NCBI GenBank assembly: GCA_013360745.1
Contig: JABWBA010000026.1
Span: forward strand, 1-39,077
Source of the DNA: Chthonomonadales bacterium
Lineage (GTDB): Bacteria > Armatimonadota > Chthonomonadetes > Chthonomonadales > CAJBBX01
Direction: 5' to 3'
Length of the DNA stretch: 39,077 bases
The position numbers and the translations under genes are program-made. This document shows, in pieces, positions 1-9,559 of this stretch. The notes beneath the pieces are model-generated. The model was given only the letters and a program-made list of their open reading frames with translations, had not been told where the DNA came from and did not search any database. The stretch's first letter is position 1. The number at the start of each line of letters is the position of its first letter.

Positions 1-394
<394 letters not shown>

Positions 395-399
<5 letters not shown>

Positions 400-405
400 T
401 ATCGA
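395..405. other. Probable chimeric contig joint
   Basis: The tRNA-Gln stops being a tRNA at about 399/400, and the stop codon of the first main-contig gene lies at 406-408 on the other strand. Upstream DNA is visibly richer in GC and contains gene pieces in conflicting orientations; downstream DNA has the composition of the remaining 38.7 kb. No insertion sequence, target duplication or integrase is visible that would explain a natural junction. Confidence 0.6.
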
Positions 406-1422
406 CTAATGGCATTCGCATCGTGTCACCAGGTCACCCATTATCGTCGCGGAGGCTTTCGGCTGCCATGTCTGGACCGCATAGAGCTTATTGGTCTCGT
501 CGCATTCCCAGGCGCATGCTTCATACTCGACTGCCGGGCGCAGGCTCGGCAGCGCATCCCGTACCGCCTGGAGCACACCGAGCGGACTCCGGACACGCCC
601 CGCGCCTCGCACCCCGACATGCTCGTTCAACGTGACCTCTTCAAATACCGCCGCATACCGGTCGGCGCCGACGGTCTGGCCCAGCCAATCTCGCAGACTG
701 AACTTTCTGCGCGCAAGGTGCGCCAATCCCCAGCGCTCAAGGACGATTTTGCCCTTTCCGCTCGCGGTGAGCTCCAATCGCATATAACCCGAAAGAAACT
801 TGTGCGCCATCAGCACATAATCCGAAGGCGCCGCGGCGATCATATCGAACGCGCCCCATGTATTCCATCCGTCGTCCCCATGGTCGCGGAACTCGCCGAA
901 TATCCTCGCAGCAAGATTCGCGACAGGATCCTTCCCCTGCCCGACGACCTGCGCTATTACGGTGCGTGAACATATCCGACAGTGCCATACCTTACCCTGT
1001 CCCTGGCCGCTGCCCGTCCATGAAAAATGCAGCGCGATCCTTTCGCCGTCCGATTCCTCGGTCTGCGGCTTTACTTTGCAGCTGAAGCTGGCTCCGATCT
1101 TTCTCGAGCGCTTCTCGGTATCCTTCAGGAACGCATCGAGCATTCCTCGGAGGTCGGGCGGCCCAACTGCTGTCGCCTCACGCCGGAACTTGCGCCGCAC
1201 TATTTGCTCCAGCATCTGCACAGGTGTACGAGGAGCGGCCCTGCCCGGATCGGTCCATTTCACCTGTAGAAAGGCCGTCCCCGGCGAATCTACCTTCAGG
1301 TATCCATGCGCTTTATCACCGGAGACACCGGTCAGGTTCCAATCGCCGGGTACCGTGAACCGTATGCCGTCCCAGCCGATTACGCTCCTCGGCTCAGCAT
1401 CCCTCCCCTGTTTACTCCTCAC
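406..1422 (-). CDS. Hypothetical protein, last gene of a four-gene operon
   Basis: This is a 338-residue protein with a GTG start and no recognisable family. No signal peptide or membrane segment is visible, so it is probably cytoplasmic. The N-terminal part has a WDGIRFTVPGDWNLTGV stretch that looks like the start of a beta-rich domain. A pair of cysteines in WHCRICSR (middle) and a terminal CECH might bind metal or be coincidental. It begins 43 bp after the stop of the preceding minus-strand gene and is probably co-transcribed with it. No strong ribosome binding site precedes the GTG, so the start is uncertain. The stop codon is only a few bases from the chimeric joint, but it lies on the main-contig side and the end looks natural. 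Confidence 0.65.
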   Translation of the reverse strand: MRSKQGRDAEPRSVIGWDGIRFTVPGDWNLTGVSGDKAHGYLKVDSPGTAFLQVKWTDPGRAAPRTPVQMLEQIVRRKFRREATAVGPPDLRGMLDAFLKDTEKRSRKIGASFSCKVKPQTEESDGERIALHFSWTGSGQGQGKVWHCRICSRTVIAQVVGQGKDPVANLAARIFGEFRDHGDDGWNTWGAFDMIAAAPSDYVLMAHKFLSGYMRLELTASGKGKIVLERWGLAHLARRKFSLRDWLGQTVGADRYAAVFEEVTLNEHVGVRGAGRVRSPLGVLQAVRDALPSLRPAVEYEACAWECDETNKLYAVQTWQPKASATIMGDLVTRCECH

Positions 1423-1465
1423 GATGACGCGGTGAGGCTCCGATTCCGGTCAGCATCCATAGCAG

Positions 1466-2266
1466 TCAGCGACCGACGGCGCGGATGGCCACGACCCGTC
1501 CGTCGGTATATACGATGTTGTTCTTGTCGCCGTGACGTCCCTTCGTCGGCATATCGCCCAGACCGCCGCTTGCGTTCGGCCCGGGTAGATCACTATCGAA
1601 GAACAGCGGCATATCCTTCGCCGTCGATATCTCGACTAGCCGCTTTCCAGCGGCTTCAGCATTGATCGCGTAACCGTTCCCATCCGGTCCAAGGACCGGA
1701 CAATGGGACGCCGCCGGATCCGACAAAGTCTCTTGAAGAGCATCTTGCCATCGGTCAGCCGGCGGGAGCATTCCGTCCCAGTTATCGGAATAGATCTGGG
1801 CTGCGGTGTAGAGCTTCGTCAGGTGATCGGAACAGGTGGCATCGTGTACTGTCGGTTCCCCGCTGGACGGTTCCAGCTGCTTGACAAGCGCGATCACCGG
1901 CCTGAGTTGATAACCGGTCAGCAGAGTTCCTGCAAGCAGGACGATTGTGCCGGCGATACCTCCACGGAAACCCATGTTATAAAGTCCACCTGCGATTAAC
2001 CCACCGCAGATGACCGGTATCAACAGGCTCAGAGGTCCCAGGGCGATCTCGGTACCGCTGACCTTGACGGTCCCGCTCGATAGCCAGTACAGCCCTCCAC
2101 CCCAGATCGCCGATATCAGGCATCCGACGACCCAGGCCGTTCGTCCGCTCCGCCGTGTGCCGAGCCATGCAGCGAGGACCGGTCCAACGACAGGCAGAAC
2201 CACCAACGGCGCTGATAGGACCGTCGTGATCGCCAGCGCGGCTAACGGGCTCCGGTGCGCGTTCAT
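1466..2266 (-). CDS. Membrane protein with pseudopilin-like (DUF1559-type) C-terminal tail
   Basis: This is a 266-residue protein in two parts. Residues 1-125 contain about four hydrophobic segments (starting with LAALAITTVLSAPLVVLPVV), giving a small membrane domain. Residues ~140-266 are soluble and resemble the globular end of pilin-like DUF1559 proteins: LTKLYTAAQIYSDNWDGMLPP near the beginning and GRHGDKNNIVYTDGRV at the end. The latter is the H-x9-D-G type ending that is abundant in Planctomycetota and Armatimonadota. Normally this domain sits behind a type IV pilin methylation helix; here it follows a multi-pass membrane domain. Its ATG shares one base with the TGA of the upstream transporter gene (TGATG), so the two are translationally coupled. 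The function is unknown. Confidence 0.7.
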   Translation of the reverse strand: MNAHRSPLAALAITTVLSAPLVVLPVVGPVLAAWLGTRRSGRTAWVVGCLISAIWGGGLYWLSSGTVKVSGTEIALGPLSLLIPVICGGLIAGGLYNMGFRGGIAGTIVLLAGTLLTGYQLRPVIALVKQLEPSSGEPTVHDATCSDHLTKLYTAAQIYSDNWDGMLPPADRWQDALQETLSDPAASHCPVLGPDGNGYAINAEAAGKRLVEISTAKDMPLFFDSDLPGPNASGGLGDMPTKGRHGDKNNIVYTDGRVVAIRAVGR

Positions 2267-4302
2267 CAGAACGGCAGATAGTTCACCGACTTAGCGATGA
2301 GGGAAAGGGCAATGGCGGCCATCGCGATCAGTCCGGTTCCACAGGCAAACCCCGCGAGCAGTACCGGGGCGTACATCCTCCACTGGTCGACGCCAAAACG
2401 ATTCTGGAAATACCGCCGGCCCAGCCATGCACCGAAAAACGTCGGGATGATATCGGCCGGCCATGCGCCGACACCACCGATCATGCCGTAATAGAACAGC
2501 TCCGGCAAGCGGGCAAGCTTGATGATCCCGTATAGCCCCATACCCGCCACCATTCCTGCAGCGATCCGGACTCCGTTGATCCCTTCCAGAACCCACTTGG
2601 GTCCATCGGGCTTATTGATCGTCTGGAACATGGCCTGGAACGTTGCGGCAAGCGGCCAGAAACGCTGGGCATAGGGGTGCTGCGAGGATGGGATCGCTCC
2701 GGTGTGCCAGAAGAAGGCCCAGAAGATGAACGAGGCTGTCAGAAAGATCGGAAGTACGGCGAACTCGACCTTGACGACGCTGGTGAACTTGGTGCCTGTC
2801 AACTCCACCTCACGAAACCGCTGGGCTAGCGGTCCGTAATCTGCCAGAGGTATCGGAGCGTACCAGATATCCACATGAGGATAGCCGCTTTTCATAATCG
2901 AGGCTTCCCGCAGGAATGGGAAGGAGACGCCGGAGCCTGTCAGCCCCATCATCCGTGCGCTGATGAACGAGTTGATGGGGGTCCAGATAAGGCCGAAGAA
3001 GATCAGGAGCCCCCAGGGGAACTGGCCAGCGTGCCCGTCTACCCCGAGCAGATACTGGGTCAATACGATATAGAAACAGGTGATGACAAACCATGTACCG
3101 AGCGGGATGAGGATGGAGATGTCCCCTCTGCCTTTCGGCACCTGCGAAAAGAGCCCTCGTCCGTTGGTCTCTTGTTTAAATCGCATCAGAGCTTTGACGA
3201 CCTGTACGATGCCGATGAGCGCTACGGCGAGTTGGAGACCGATCCCGATCGACATCCAGAACTTGATGTCTGTTATCAGCCTTGTGTTAATGGCATCCAT
3301 CCCGCGCGTCCAGCCGTTCGTGGCGGCAGATCCAAAAGCGCCGGAGTTATAGAGCAGCGTCGGGCCGGGGAATACCTTGCATAGCAGCGAACTCACCAGG
3401 CTGCCTGCTACGATCGGATAGGGCAGCACGAAGCCGACCAGAACCTTGCCGAGGTCGCCGGACAGTCCGGTCAACGCCCCGGGCAGTATCGTCTCGGTGC
3501 TCTGCGTCAGGTCGAAGAACGGGATGGGAATGAGCTGCATCGCTTTGTTGAACACGACACCCGTGAAGACGGGTATGCCGACATAGAAGAAGCCGAAGAC
3601 GAGACCGATCACGGTGCCGATTGAGAAGACCCTCCACCGCCACGACTCCTCTTTGCTGGCCGCCTCTGCAAGTGCGGTAGCTCCAGATGCGGCGACGGGC
3701 GCCATCGGGAATGGCAGGCGCTCGACATCCGACGTGACGCGGAAGAGCACATAGCCCATGCTCATCCAGTTCAGCCGTCCGAGCACTTCGTTAATGACGA
3801 GCAGCAGGATCGGTATGGCCCAGTGGGCATGGAGGAACGTCCGCTGTGTGAGGGCCGCCGAGCCAGCGGGCGGAACTACCCAGTTTGGAATCTCGGACGC
3901 CACGAGGCCCGCCTGCGGCGCCTGTCGAAAATACTGGTTCCAGATCAGATATCCGAATGGACCGCCGGAGATGCCCCGATCGGCCATCAAGAGGCTCGAT
4001 AGCATTGCCGCGACATAGTAGAGGATGTAGATCTCCTGCCGCTTCATCGGCAGGAAGGACCGACGCATCACCTCGGAGAAGAGGACGATGGTCACCCATT
4101 CGGCGGCGGCTCCCAGCCCCTGCCCTGCTACGAGACCCAGGTACAGCGCTCCCGGGAGCATGATGAAACCGACGAAGAACGCACCGACAAGCGTCTTTGC
4201 GGTAAAGCCCTCCTCATACTGGACGGCTCGACCCTCAGCGCCCTCCTCTACGGACGCCTCTTCAACGGTTTCTCTGGCTAGCGCAATGTCGTCAATGGCC
4301 AA
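2266..4302 (-). CDS. Polytopic OPT-like (oligopeptide transporter-type) membrane protein
   Basis: This is a 678-residue integral membrane protein with about 14 hydrophobic segments after a short acidic cytoplasmic N-terminus (residues 1-33). Its overall look is that of the OPT-like proteins often annotated as peptide transporters or DUF6784/DUF6785 in Planctomycetota and Armatimonadota: GAFFVGFIMLPGALYLGLVAG in the first segment, RLPFPMAPVAASGATAL in a loop, and GLTGSGVSFPFLREAS later. Known OPT proteins use the proton gradient to import small peptides or metal chelates; the substrate here cannot be read from sequence. Translation appears to start at TTG (4302-4300), because GGAGGT lies 8-9 bases upstream and no ATG fits. 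It follows the large permease fusion by 69 bp and is coupled to the next gene by a one-base overlap. Confidence 0.7.
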   Translation of the reverse strand: MAIDDIALARETVEEASVEEGAEGRAVQYEEGFTAKTLVGAFFVGFIMLPGALYLGLVAGQGLGAAAEWVTIVLFSEVMRRSFLPMKRQEIYILYYVAAMLSSLLMADRGISGGPFGYLIWNQYFRQAPQAGLVASEIPNWVVPPAGSAALTQRTFLHAHWAIPILLLVINEVLGRLNWMSMGYVLFRVTSDVERLPFPMAPVAASGATALAEAASKEESWRWRVFSIGTVIGLVFGFFYVGIPVFTGVVFNKAMQLIPIPFFDLTQSTETILPGALTGLSGDLGKVLVGFVLPYPIVAGSLVSSLLCKVFPGPTLLYNSGAFGSAATNGWTRGMDAINTRLITDIKFWMSIGIGLQLAVALIGIVQVVKALMRFKQETNGRGLFSQVPKGRGDISILIPLGTWFVITCFYIVLTQYLLGVDGHAGQFPWGLLIFFGLIWTPINSFISARMMGLTGSGVSFPFLREASIMKSGYPHVDIWYAPIPLADYGPLAQRFREVELTGTKFTSVVKVEFAVLPIFLTASFIFWAFFWHTGAIPSSQHPYAQRFWPLAATFQAMFQTINKPDGPKWVLEGINGVRIAAGMVAGMGLYGIIKLARLPELFYYGMIGGVGAWPADIIPTFFGAWLGRRYFQNRFGVDQWRMYAPVLLAGFACGTGLIAMAAIALSLIAKSVNYLPF

Positions 4303-4371
4303 GCGCCGCTACCTCCCTCTTGCCGCTTCCGCGCCTCGTTGCCCCCCATGGCATGGAGCACGCTTCTCCCC

Positions 4372-7300
4372 TCATTCCGCTGCCGGAGCCGTAGCCATGG
4401 GCGTTGCGTCGCCCGGGCCATCGGTGCGAACAAGGTACCGCTCGCGATCGCCCTGCTTCAGGGTTCGCCAGATCAGGAACTGCTTTCGCAGCGTATTCAG
4501 GAACCTCCGATTGACGCGCTTCCAGTTCGAAATGTCGCCCGATTCACGATGGATCACGACCTGGATCTCGAAGACATCCGCCATCGTAGTTGGCTGGGTC
4601 TCGATCGTCAAGCGCTGGCTCACGCCAAGATCGAAAGGAGCTAACCAGGTCATACAGCGGATGCGGTATACCGTGCCTGTCCCGATCCCCCCGGGCAGCG
4701 GGACCTCGGTCTCTTCGGTTTCGACGTTCTGCGTGACAAAGTCGCCGATGCTGTACTCCTCATAGGCCGCGAACCATTCGGCAAGGAAGCTGTTGAGCCC
4801 CTTTGCCTGCTCACCCGTAACGGAGAATGGCAGCGGAATGGTCCAATCATCGCCGTTCGGCTCCGCCACTCTCCACGAACGGTCAATAGCCGGTGTGGCG
4901 ACCTCAGCCGCTTTACGTGCGGGATACAGTGTGGAGAGCAGAACGACGCCGACGACCACCAGCGTCGTCATCACCGCCGATACGGACGAAAAGTTCAGGT
5001 ACAGGCCCTGGAAAGAACCTGTCGCAACCAGAACGGTGGTTGTCAACTGCCCAAGCAAGTATCCCGCGACCGATCCCAGGATCGCATAGACCAGCGCTTC
5101 CGCCATGAAAAGCATGCCGATGTGCGCGGGAGCCAGCCCGATGGATGAGAAGATGTGGATCTCCCGCACACGCTCGAATACGGAGCCCAGCATCGTATTG
5201 AGGACGATTAGAGCCGCGATCAGGACCGGGAAGAAGACGAGCTCGAGGCCCTTGCTCGATGTGGCAGCGATCGATGAATACCGTTCGATACTCGGTCGTT
5301 CGTTCGGATCGGACGGGATACGGCCGGCATAAAGATTCAACCCCAGCCGGTGCATCAGCGGCCCCAGCGTCTCGGTCACTCTCTTCGCATCCCCGAAATC
5401 GATGCCGATCGACCGCAGCTCGGCGCCCAGGTTTGTCGCCGTCCGATATGGGATGAAGAAGATAGCATCTGGCTCGAGGTGCGTGTATTCGCGGAAACCG
5501 GTTTCACCGCCGCTGCGCCCTTGCTGGGTCATCTTCTGCATCAGGATAAAGTCCACAGGCGTGAGCGGCTCGCTGTCCAGATCAAGGATCTTCTTGAGCC
5601 GCTGGACATCAAAGATGCCGATGACCGTATAGTCGACGCCGGCATAGCTGACTGTAGCGGTGCCCACATCCTCGCGCTCCACTCGCAGGGCGGACGCGAT
5701 GGCATCAGGCAGGATCACCGAATACACATCGGAGGAGTTGAACCACCTACCCGCAATGAGAGCGTCTTGCGGGCGTGTGACCCTGGACTCCTGCGGCGTA
5801 AGGCCCACCAGAGCCTTGGCATCATACTGGGCATCGGCCCGCTTGATCGTCAGGAAGGATTGTTCGCCTAGCTGCGTCCCGAAGAACCAGGACCTCGGCG
5901 CAACGGCATGCGACTTGCCGTATTCATCGGCGAGCAGGCGGTAGGCCGGCTCCTGGAGCTGGTCCCACATCGCGGTTCGGATCATCAAGCCGTTATAACG
6001 GGGTTTGCCGGGCGCCGGCACTTGATTGAACCGCATCGTCTGGACCACGGAGGTAAAGGACAGAACCGTAAACGTCAGCAGAACCAGAGTGACGCACGTG
6101 AGGAAGGTCCTGGCCTTTCGGCGGCGCATGTTCGAGATACCCAGGTTGAACGCAGCCAGGGCGACGCTTACCCGGCCGATATCCACTCGGTGGACGCCGG
6201 ACGATTGCTGGTTCATCTGCTTGAGCTGTTCTTCGAACTTACCCGCGATCAACGCGATGACGATGCAGGACAGAGCGCCCATGATAAAGGCAAGCAAGAC
6301 GATCACCGGGTTCATCGTGATATCGAAGGCAGGATGCACCTGGGAGAAAATGCCGAAGATGGCGAGAAAGATGAGCGCTGCCCACGCGAGCTGTCGCTTT
6401 AAATCATAGGAGCCGAATAGAAGCCGTTCCATGAAATAGGCAAACGGCATGAGAAGCGCGAGGTAGAACAGGACTCCCTGTACGACATCGACGGCTGTTC
6501 GCTGTACGTCGGGATAGGCACGGGAGGTATAGCCCCACGCCGCACGACTGTCCGCGTCGAAGCGCTCCCAGTTCAGTTGATCCCGAGCGGCGGTGGCGCT
6601 GGCGATGGCCTTTCGTCCAAGTTCGTGGAGCTGGTTGATCCCTTCGTTGATGATCCGGTATTTCGCCAGACGGTTGATCCGGAAATCGTTGAGCATCCAC
6701 ATATCGTTCGCGACATGCAGCGCGGTGTGGTAGATCGCACCCTGTCGAGCGATCTCACGCTTGGGATCGAAGGCGTCGAGCGTTACTTTGCCCCGGAGCT
6801 CAGCGTCCTGCGCTTCGTTGGGATCACCGCCGACAAGATATCCCCGGCCTTCCGGAGCCTGTTTATCGGGATTGATCAACAAGAGCCGTGTCGCGCCCGG
6901 ACCGGCGCCCATGAGTATCTTCAATCGGGCACCGGGCTGAGAGAAGATAACGGCCATATCCTCGACATAGGAGCCGACAAGCCAGGGATCCTGAGGGTCG
7001 ATGGCATAGCCGAACATACGGGGTTCACCGTTGGTCGCACCGTCTAGAATGTCGATCGTGACCAGTGCGCGCAGCGATTGTTGATCGACAAGATCATAGA
7101 TCGAGGTGGGTACGCACCGGAAGAGGATTACCGGCACTTCCTTCCGCGCCGTCGTGACCTGGACATCCAGCGGCATGAACTTGGCGCCGGTTACCCCGAG
7201 GTCGGGAGCGTAGTTGATCTGTCCTTTGCGCGCGTTCGATACCATCCGCCCGGTCGGACGCCCGGTCTTTGGATCGAGCTCCGGCACTTCATTCCGGTAG

Positions 7301-9300
7301 TCGAGGTGGTATGCGGCTACGCGCGTAACGGCGTTTCCACCGTAGGCAGTGAGCGGAGCGACACCCCGGAACTCAAAGACGTTCTTCTCCTGAGTCTTAT
7401 CGTCGTTCCGAACCGCCTGGATCATATTGCCCCGAACGCCCATATAGCTCTTGGTTCGGTTGCGAATGACCGCGAGGGAGTCGGCCAGCGCCGGATCCGC
7501 ATACGCGATAAAGCTCCTGCGCGGGTTGTACAACGTCAACCTGCCGCGAACGGTGGCGAAGCCTCCCTGCAGCGCCATCCGAGACCATTTCGATGGCTCC
7601 GTAATCGGCATTCGCTGGGCGTTGACGTCCCCCGGTTCGTTGGTATCGCGCGTGATGTGATAGAACTGACAGACCAGCATCCGGGTCTGGAACGCCACAT
7701 TTGCCACATTCACACGATCGGCGGTATCGAACGGCGTGTCAACGAGGGCGCGTGAGTCGTCCACCGAGGCGAAGGTGATGCCGTTGCCCTGGGCCATAGT
7801 GATCACTTCGGAGTCGAACGCGGGCTTCCCCGGTATGTGGTTGCGCCAGTTCTTGCCGTCGACCGGATTTACCCCGTCGGCGAACACCTTCTTCGCCTCG
7901 AATCCGAGTACATTCCCGATCTTATCGGCGTTTTCGCGACAGACGCGAGCGATATCCGAGAACCGCCCCTGGATATCCTCGCGAAAGTCGTAGAACCAGC
8001 CCTTATAGAAGATGCCCAGGCCCCTTGTCTGACTGCTGAGATCCAACCCGGCCCACAGATAGATCGTGGCCCGCTTTCGAAGCGGCTTGTCGCGCGGCTG
8101 CATATAGAACAGAGTGTTCAGTACGACGAACAGCGCCGTGAATGCCGCGATGACGCCGGTGCCCGCGTTGAAGCGGCGCCCCGTCTCAGGATCGGGCCTG
8201 GCCACCCGCGAAACAAGCCAGACGAGGAACAGCAGGAGACCACCCGTGATCCAGATGGCGTTCTTGGAGGCGTTCTCGACTGCGACGGCCTTCTCTCCGA
8301 GACTCGGCGGCTCCCAATCGTCGATATGGGCATTCAGAAACTCGCGAATACCCCGGAGGGCCTGGAAATGCCCGCTGGTCGCGACGAAATACATCGTTCG
8401 CTTGGGAGGGTTCGCCTTATAAATCCGCGCGATCTCCAGCAGGCTGGCGATGCCGCAGGCCGATTCTCCTCCCGGAGCCAGCGACGGGACGACGGAGATC
8501 GAATCAAAGTAGCCCTGCACTGCAATGATCTGCTCACGCTGTTTGGGGTCGGTGCCGGTGATCTTGCCGAATACACAGCTGGAATCGCGCGTTTCCCACG
8601 GCATATCACATCGGACCGTGCATTTCGGAGCGGTCTCACCGGCGGCCGCCGCGAGGACCGCAGGAGCATCCTCGCGTCTTAGCCAGAATCTCGGGATATT
8701 GATAGGAATCGAGATGAACTTCGATTCGGCTTCGCCGCGCATCGTTGTCTCGGGAGCGACAAAGACAACGGCACGTGCACCGAGCCGAGGCGCATTGAGC
8801 CATTCGGCGCGGCTATTGAAGTCGACGATGACGATGGACCCCTCAACCTTCTTACCGTTGAAGTTGCCCAGTCTCCCATCACCAACGTAGATCAAGTCGC
8901 CCGTCAAGCCGTCGGGAGGCAGCTGGGATGTGCTTACGAGGTTGGGCCAGAGCGGATAAAGGCGCGTCTTGAGATCACCAATCCGGATCTCAGCGCCACG
9001 GTCGACGGGAACGGTGACCGGAAACTTCTGAACAGCGACATCCTCGAGACCGAGCGCCTTGAAGCGTCCCTCCACGTAGGCGGCGGCCTTGGCGTCCCCT
9101 TCGTATCCGGCGACTCGAGAGCCATACCCCGCGAGAGTGCGGATCGTCGACGAGAGGTTCTCAGCGCTGACCGCACCCGCAAGCTTACGGTAGTTACCGG
9201 GATCTTCCTCAGCCGCATGCGCCGACGAGGACGCTAACAAGAGCAGGCAAGTCCAGTACCATGCGCGGCGCTTGGGTAAAGAGACCCGGGCATACGACAT
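4372..9300 (-). CDS. Giant exported M28-peptidase-like / FtsX-MacB permease fusion
   Basis: This 1642-residue protein starts at the ATG at 9300, which has AAAGGAAAG just upstream; an in-frame ATG at 9354 lacks such a site. Residues 1-29 are a signal peptide (CLLLLASSSAHA). Residues ~45-330 match an M28 aminopeptidase with an inserted PA domain, but the zinc-site motifs are replaced: GYFDS (263-267) for G-H-x-D-S, GGESACG (277-283) for G-A-N-D-N-x-S-G, and SGHFQ (309-313) for S-G-E-E. Two membrane helices lie at ~350-400. A long, probably periplasmic or extracellular region (~400-930) follows, then several helices at ~940-1020. Residues ~1055-1455 look like a MacB/FtsX permease: one helix, a large periplasmic domain, then three helices including VLNTMLGSVFERVREI. 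A ~180-residue tail ends the protein. No ABC ATPase gene is in the window. It heads the minus-strand operon that includes the OPT-like transporter. Confidence 0.85.
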   Translation of the reverse strand: MSYARVSLPKRRAWYWTCLLLLASSSAHAAEEDPGNYRKLAGAVSAENLSSTIRTLAGYGSRVAGYEGDAKAAAYVEGRFKALGLEDVAVQKFPVTVPVDRGAEIRIGDLKTRLYPLWPNLVSTSQLPPDGLTGDLIYVGDGRLGNFNGKKVEGSIVIVDFNSRAEWLNAPRLGARAVVFVAPETTMRGEAESKFISIPINIPRFWLRREDAPAVLAAAAGETAPKCTVRCDMPWETRDSSCVFGKITGTDPKQREQIIAVQGYFDSISVVPSLAPGGESACGIASLLEIARIYKANPPKRTMYFVATSGHFQALRGIREFLNAHIDDWEPPSLGEKAVAVENASKNAIWITGGLLLFLVWLVSRVARPDPETGRRFNAGTGVIAAFTALFVVLNTLFYMQPRDKPLRKRATIYLWAGLDLSSQTRGLGIFYKGWFYDFREDIQGRFSDIARVCRENADKIGNVLGFEAKKVFADGVNPVDGKNWRNHIPGKPAFDSEVITMAQGNGITFASVDDSRALVDTPFDTADRVNVANVAFQTRMLVCQFYHITRDTNEPGDVNAQRMPITEPSKWSRMALQGGFATVRGRLTLYNPRRSFIAYADPALADSLAVIRNRTKSYMGVRGNMIQAVRNDDKTQEKNVFEFRGVAPLTAYGGNAVTRVAAYHLDYRNEVPELDPKTGRPTGRMVSNARKGQINYAPDLGVTGAKFMPLDVQVTTARKEVPVILFRCVPTSIYDLVDQQSLRALVTIDILDGATNGEPRMFGYAIDPQDPWLVGSYVEDMAVIFSQPGARLKILMGAGPGATRLLLINPDKQAPEGRGYLVGGDPNEAQDAELRGKVTLDAFDPKREIARQGAIYHTALHVANDMWMLNDFRINRLAKYRIINEGINQLHELGRKAIASATAARDQLNWERFDADSRAAWGYTSRAYPDVQRTAVDVVQGVLFYLALLMPFAYFMERLLFGSYDLKRQLAWAALIFLAIFGIFSQVHPAFDITMNPVIVLLAFIMGALSCIVIALIAGKFEEQLKQMNQQSSGVHRVDIGRVSVALAAFNLGISNMRRRKARTFLTCVTLVLLTFTVLSFTSVVQTMRFNQVPAPGKPRYNGLMIRTAMWDQLQEPAYRLLADEYGKSHAVAPRSWFFGTQLGEQSFLTIKRADAQYDAKALVGLTPQESRVTRPQDALIAGRWFNSSDVYSVILPDAIASALRVEREDVGTATVSYAGVDYTVIGIFDVQRLKKILDLDSEPLTPVDFILMQKMTQQGRSGGETGFREYTHLEPDAIFFIPYRTATNLGAELRSIGIDFGDAKRVTETLGPLMHRLGLNLYAGRIPSDPNERPSIERYSSIAATSSKGLELVFFPVLIAALIVLNTMLGSVFERVREIHIFSSIGLAPAHIGMLFMAEALVYAILGSVAGYLLGQLTTTVLVATGSFQGLYLNFSSVSAVMTTLVVVGVVLLSTLYPARKAAEVATPAIDRSWRVAEPNGDDWTIPLPFSVTGEQAKGLNSFLAEWFAAYEEYSIGDFVTQNVETEETEVPLPGGIGTGTVYRIRCMTWLAPFDLGVSQRLTIETQPTTMADVFEIQVVIHRESGDISNWKRVNRRFLNTLRKQFLIWRTLKQGDRERYLVRTDGPGDATPMATAPAAE

Positions 9301-9380
9301 CCGTGCTTTCCTTTCCCGAGGCGGTAGGCCAGCCATGGCACACGCAGGCGCCATGGAGTGTGGAGAAACACACGAGCGTA

Positions 9381-9410
9381 ATCATAACACACGCAACATC
9401 GAAAAGGCAA
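9381..9410 (-). promoter_or_regulatory. Candidate sigma-70 promoter of the M28/FtsX operon
   Basis: On the minus strand, TTGCCT (9410-9405) and TATGAT (9386-9381) are separated by 18 bp, about 80 bases upstream of the ATG at 9300. The -10 matches 5 of 6 consensus bases and the -35 matches 4 of 6. No better promoter was seen in the 9301-9559 gap for this direction. Confidence 0.45.
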
Positions 9411-9482
9411 TAAGCGCGGCCCATGTCCGAGCAGAGACCTATCACTGCGATGAAAAACGGTCTATAGATTTTCCGCCAGGGC

Positions 9483-9512
9483 TTGACACGCAATATCTAG
9501 CGGTGATAGAGT
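9483..9512 (+). promoter_or_regulatory. nrdR promoter, extended -10 type
   Basis: A perfect -35 TTGACA (9483-9488) is followed after 18 bp by TAGAGT (9507-9512), which is preceded by TGA and so forms an extended -10 (TGn). Transcription should begin near 9519, leaving a leader of about 40 nt before nrdR. The spacer contains the NrdR-box-like element listed separately. Confidence 0.55.
9488..9503 (+). promoter_or_regulatory. NrdR box in the nrdR promoter spacer
   Basis: The core CAATATCTAG at 9491-9500 fits the known NrdR-box pattern C-W-A-T-A-T-x-T-W-G at every fixed base; the outer flanks match poorly. It lies between the -35 and -10, where a bound repressor would block RNA polymerase. A weaker copy, CTATAGATTT at 9462-9471, starts 29 bp upstream. 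NrdR normally binds paired boxes about three helical turns apart, so the spacing is near but not identical to the usual one. Confidence 0.5.
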
Positions 9513-9559
9513 CGGTAACCACAACATCTTGTACGTCCAGACCGATTGGACCCGCTCCC

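Noticed and set aside
9272-9559. In-frame upstream extension of nrdR
   Set aside because: The zinc ribbon of NrdR begins at MRCPYC; the extension includes the promoter and the NrdR box.
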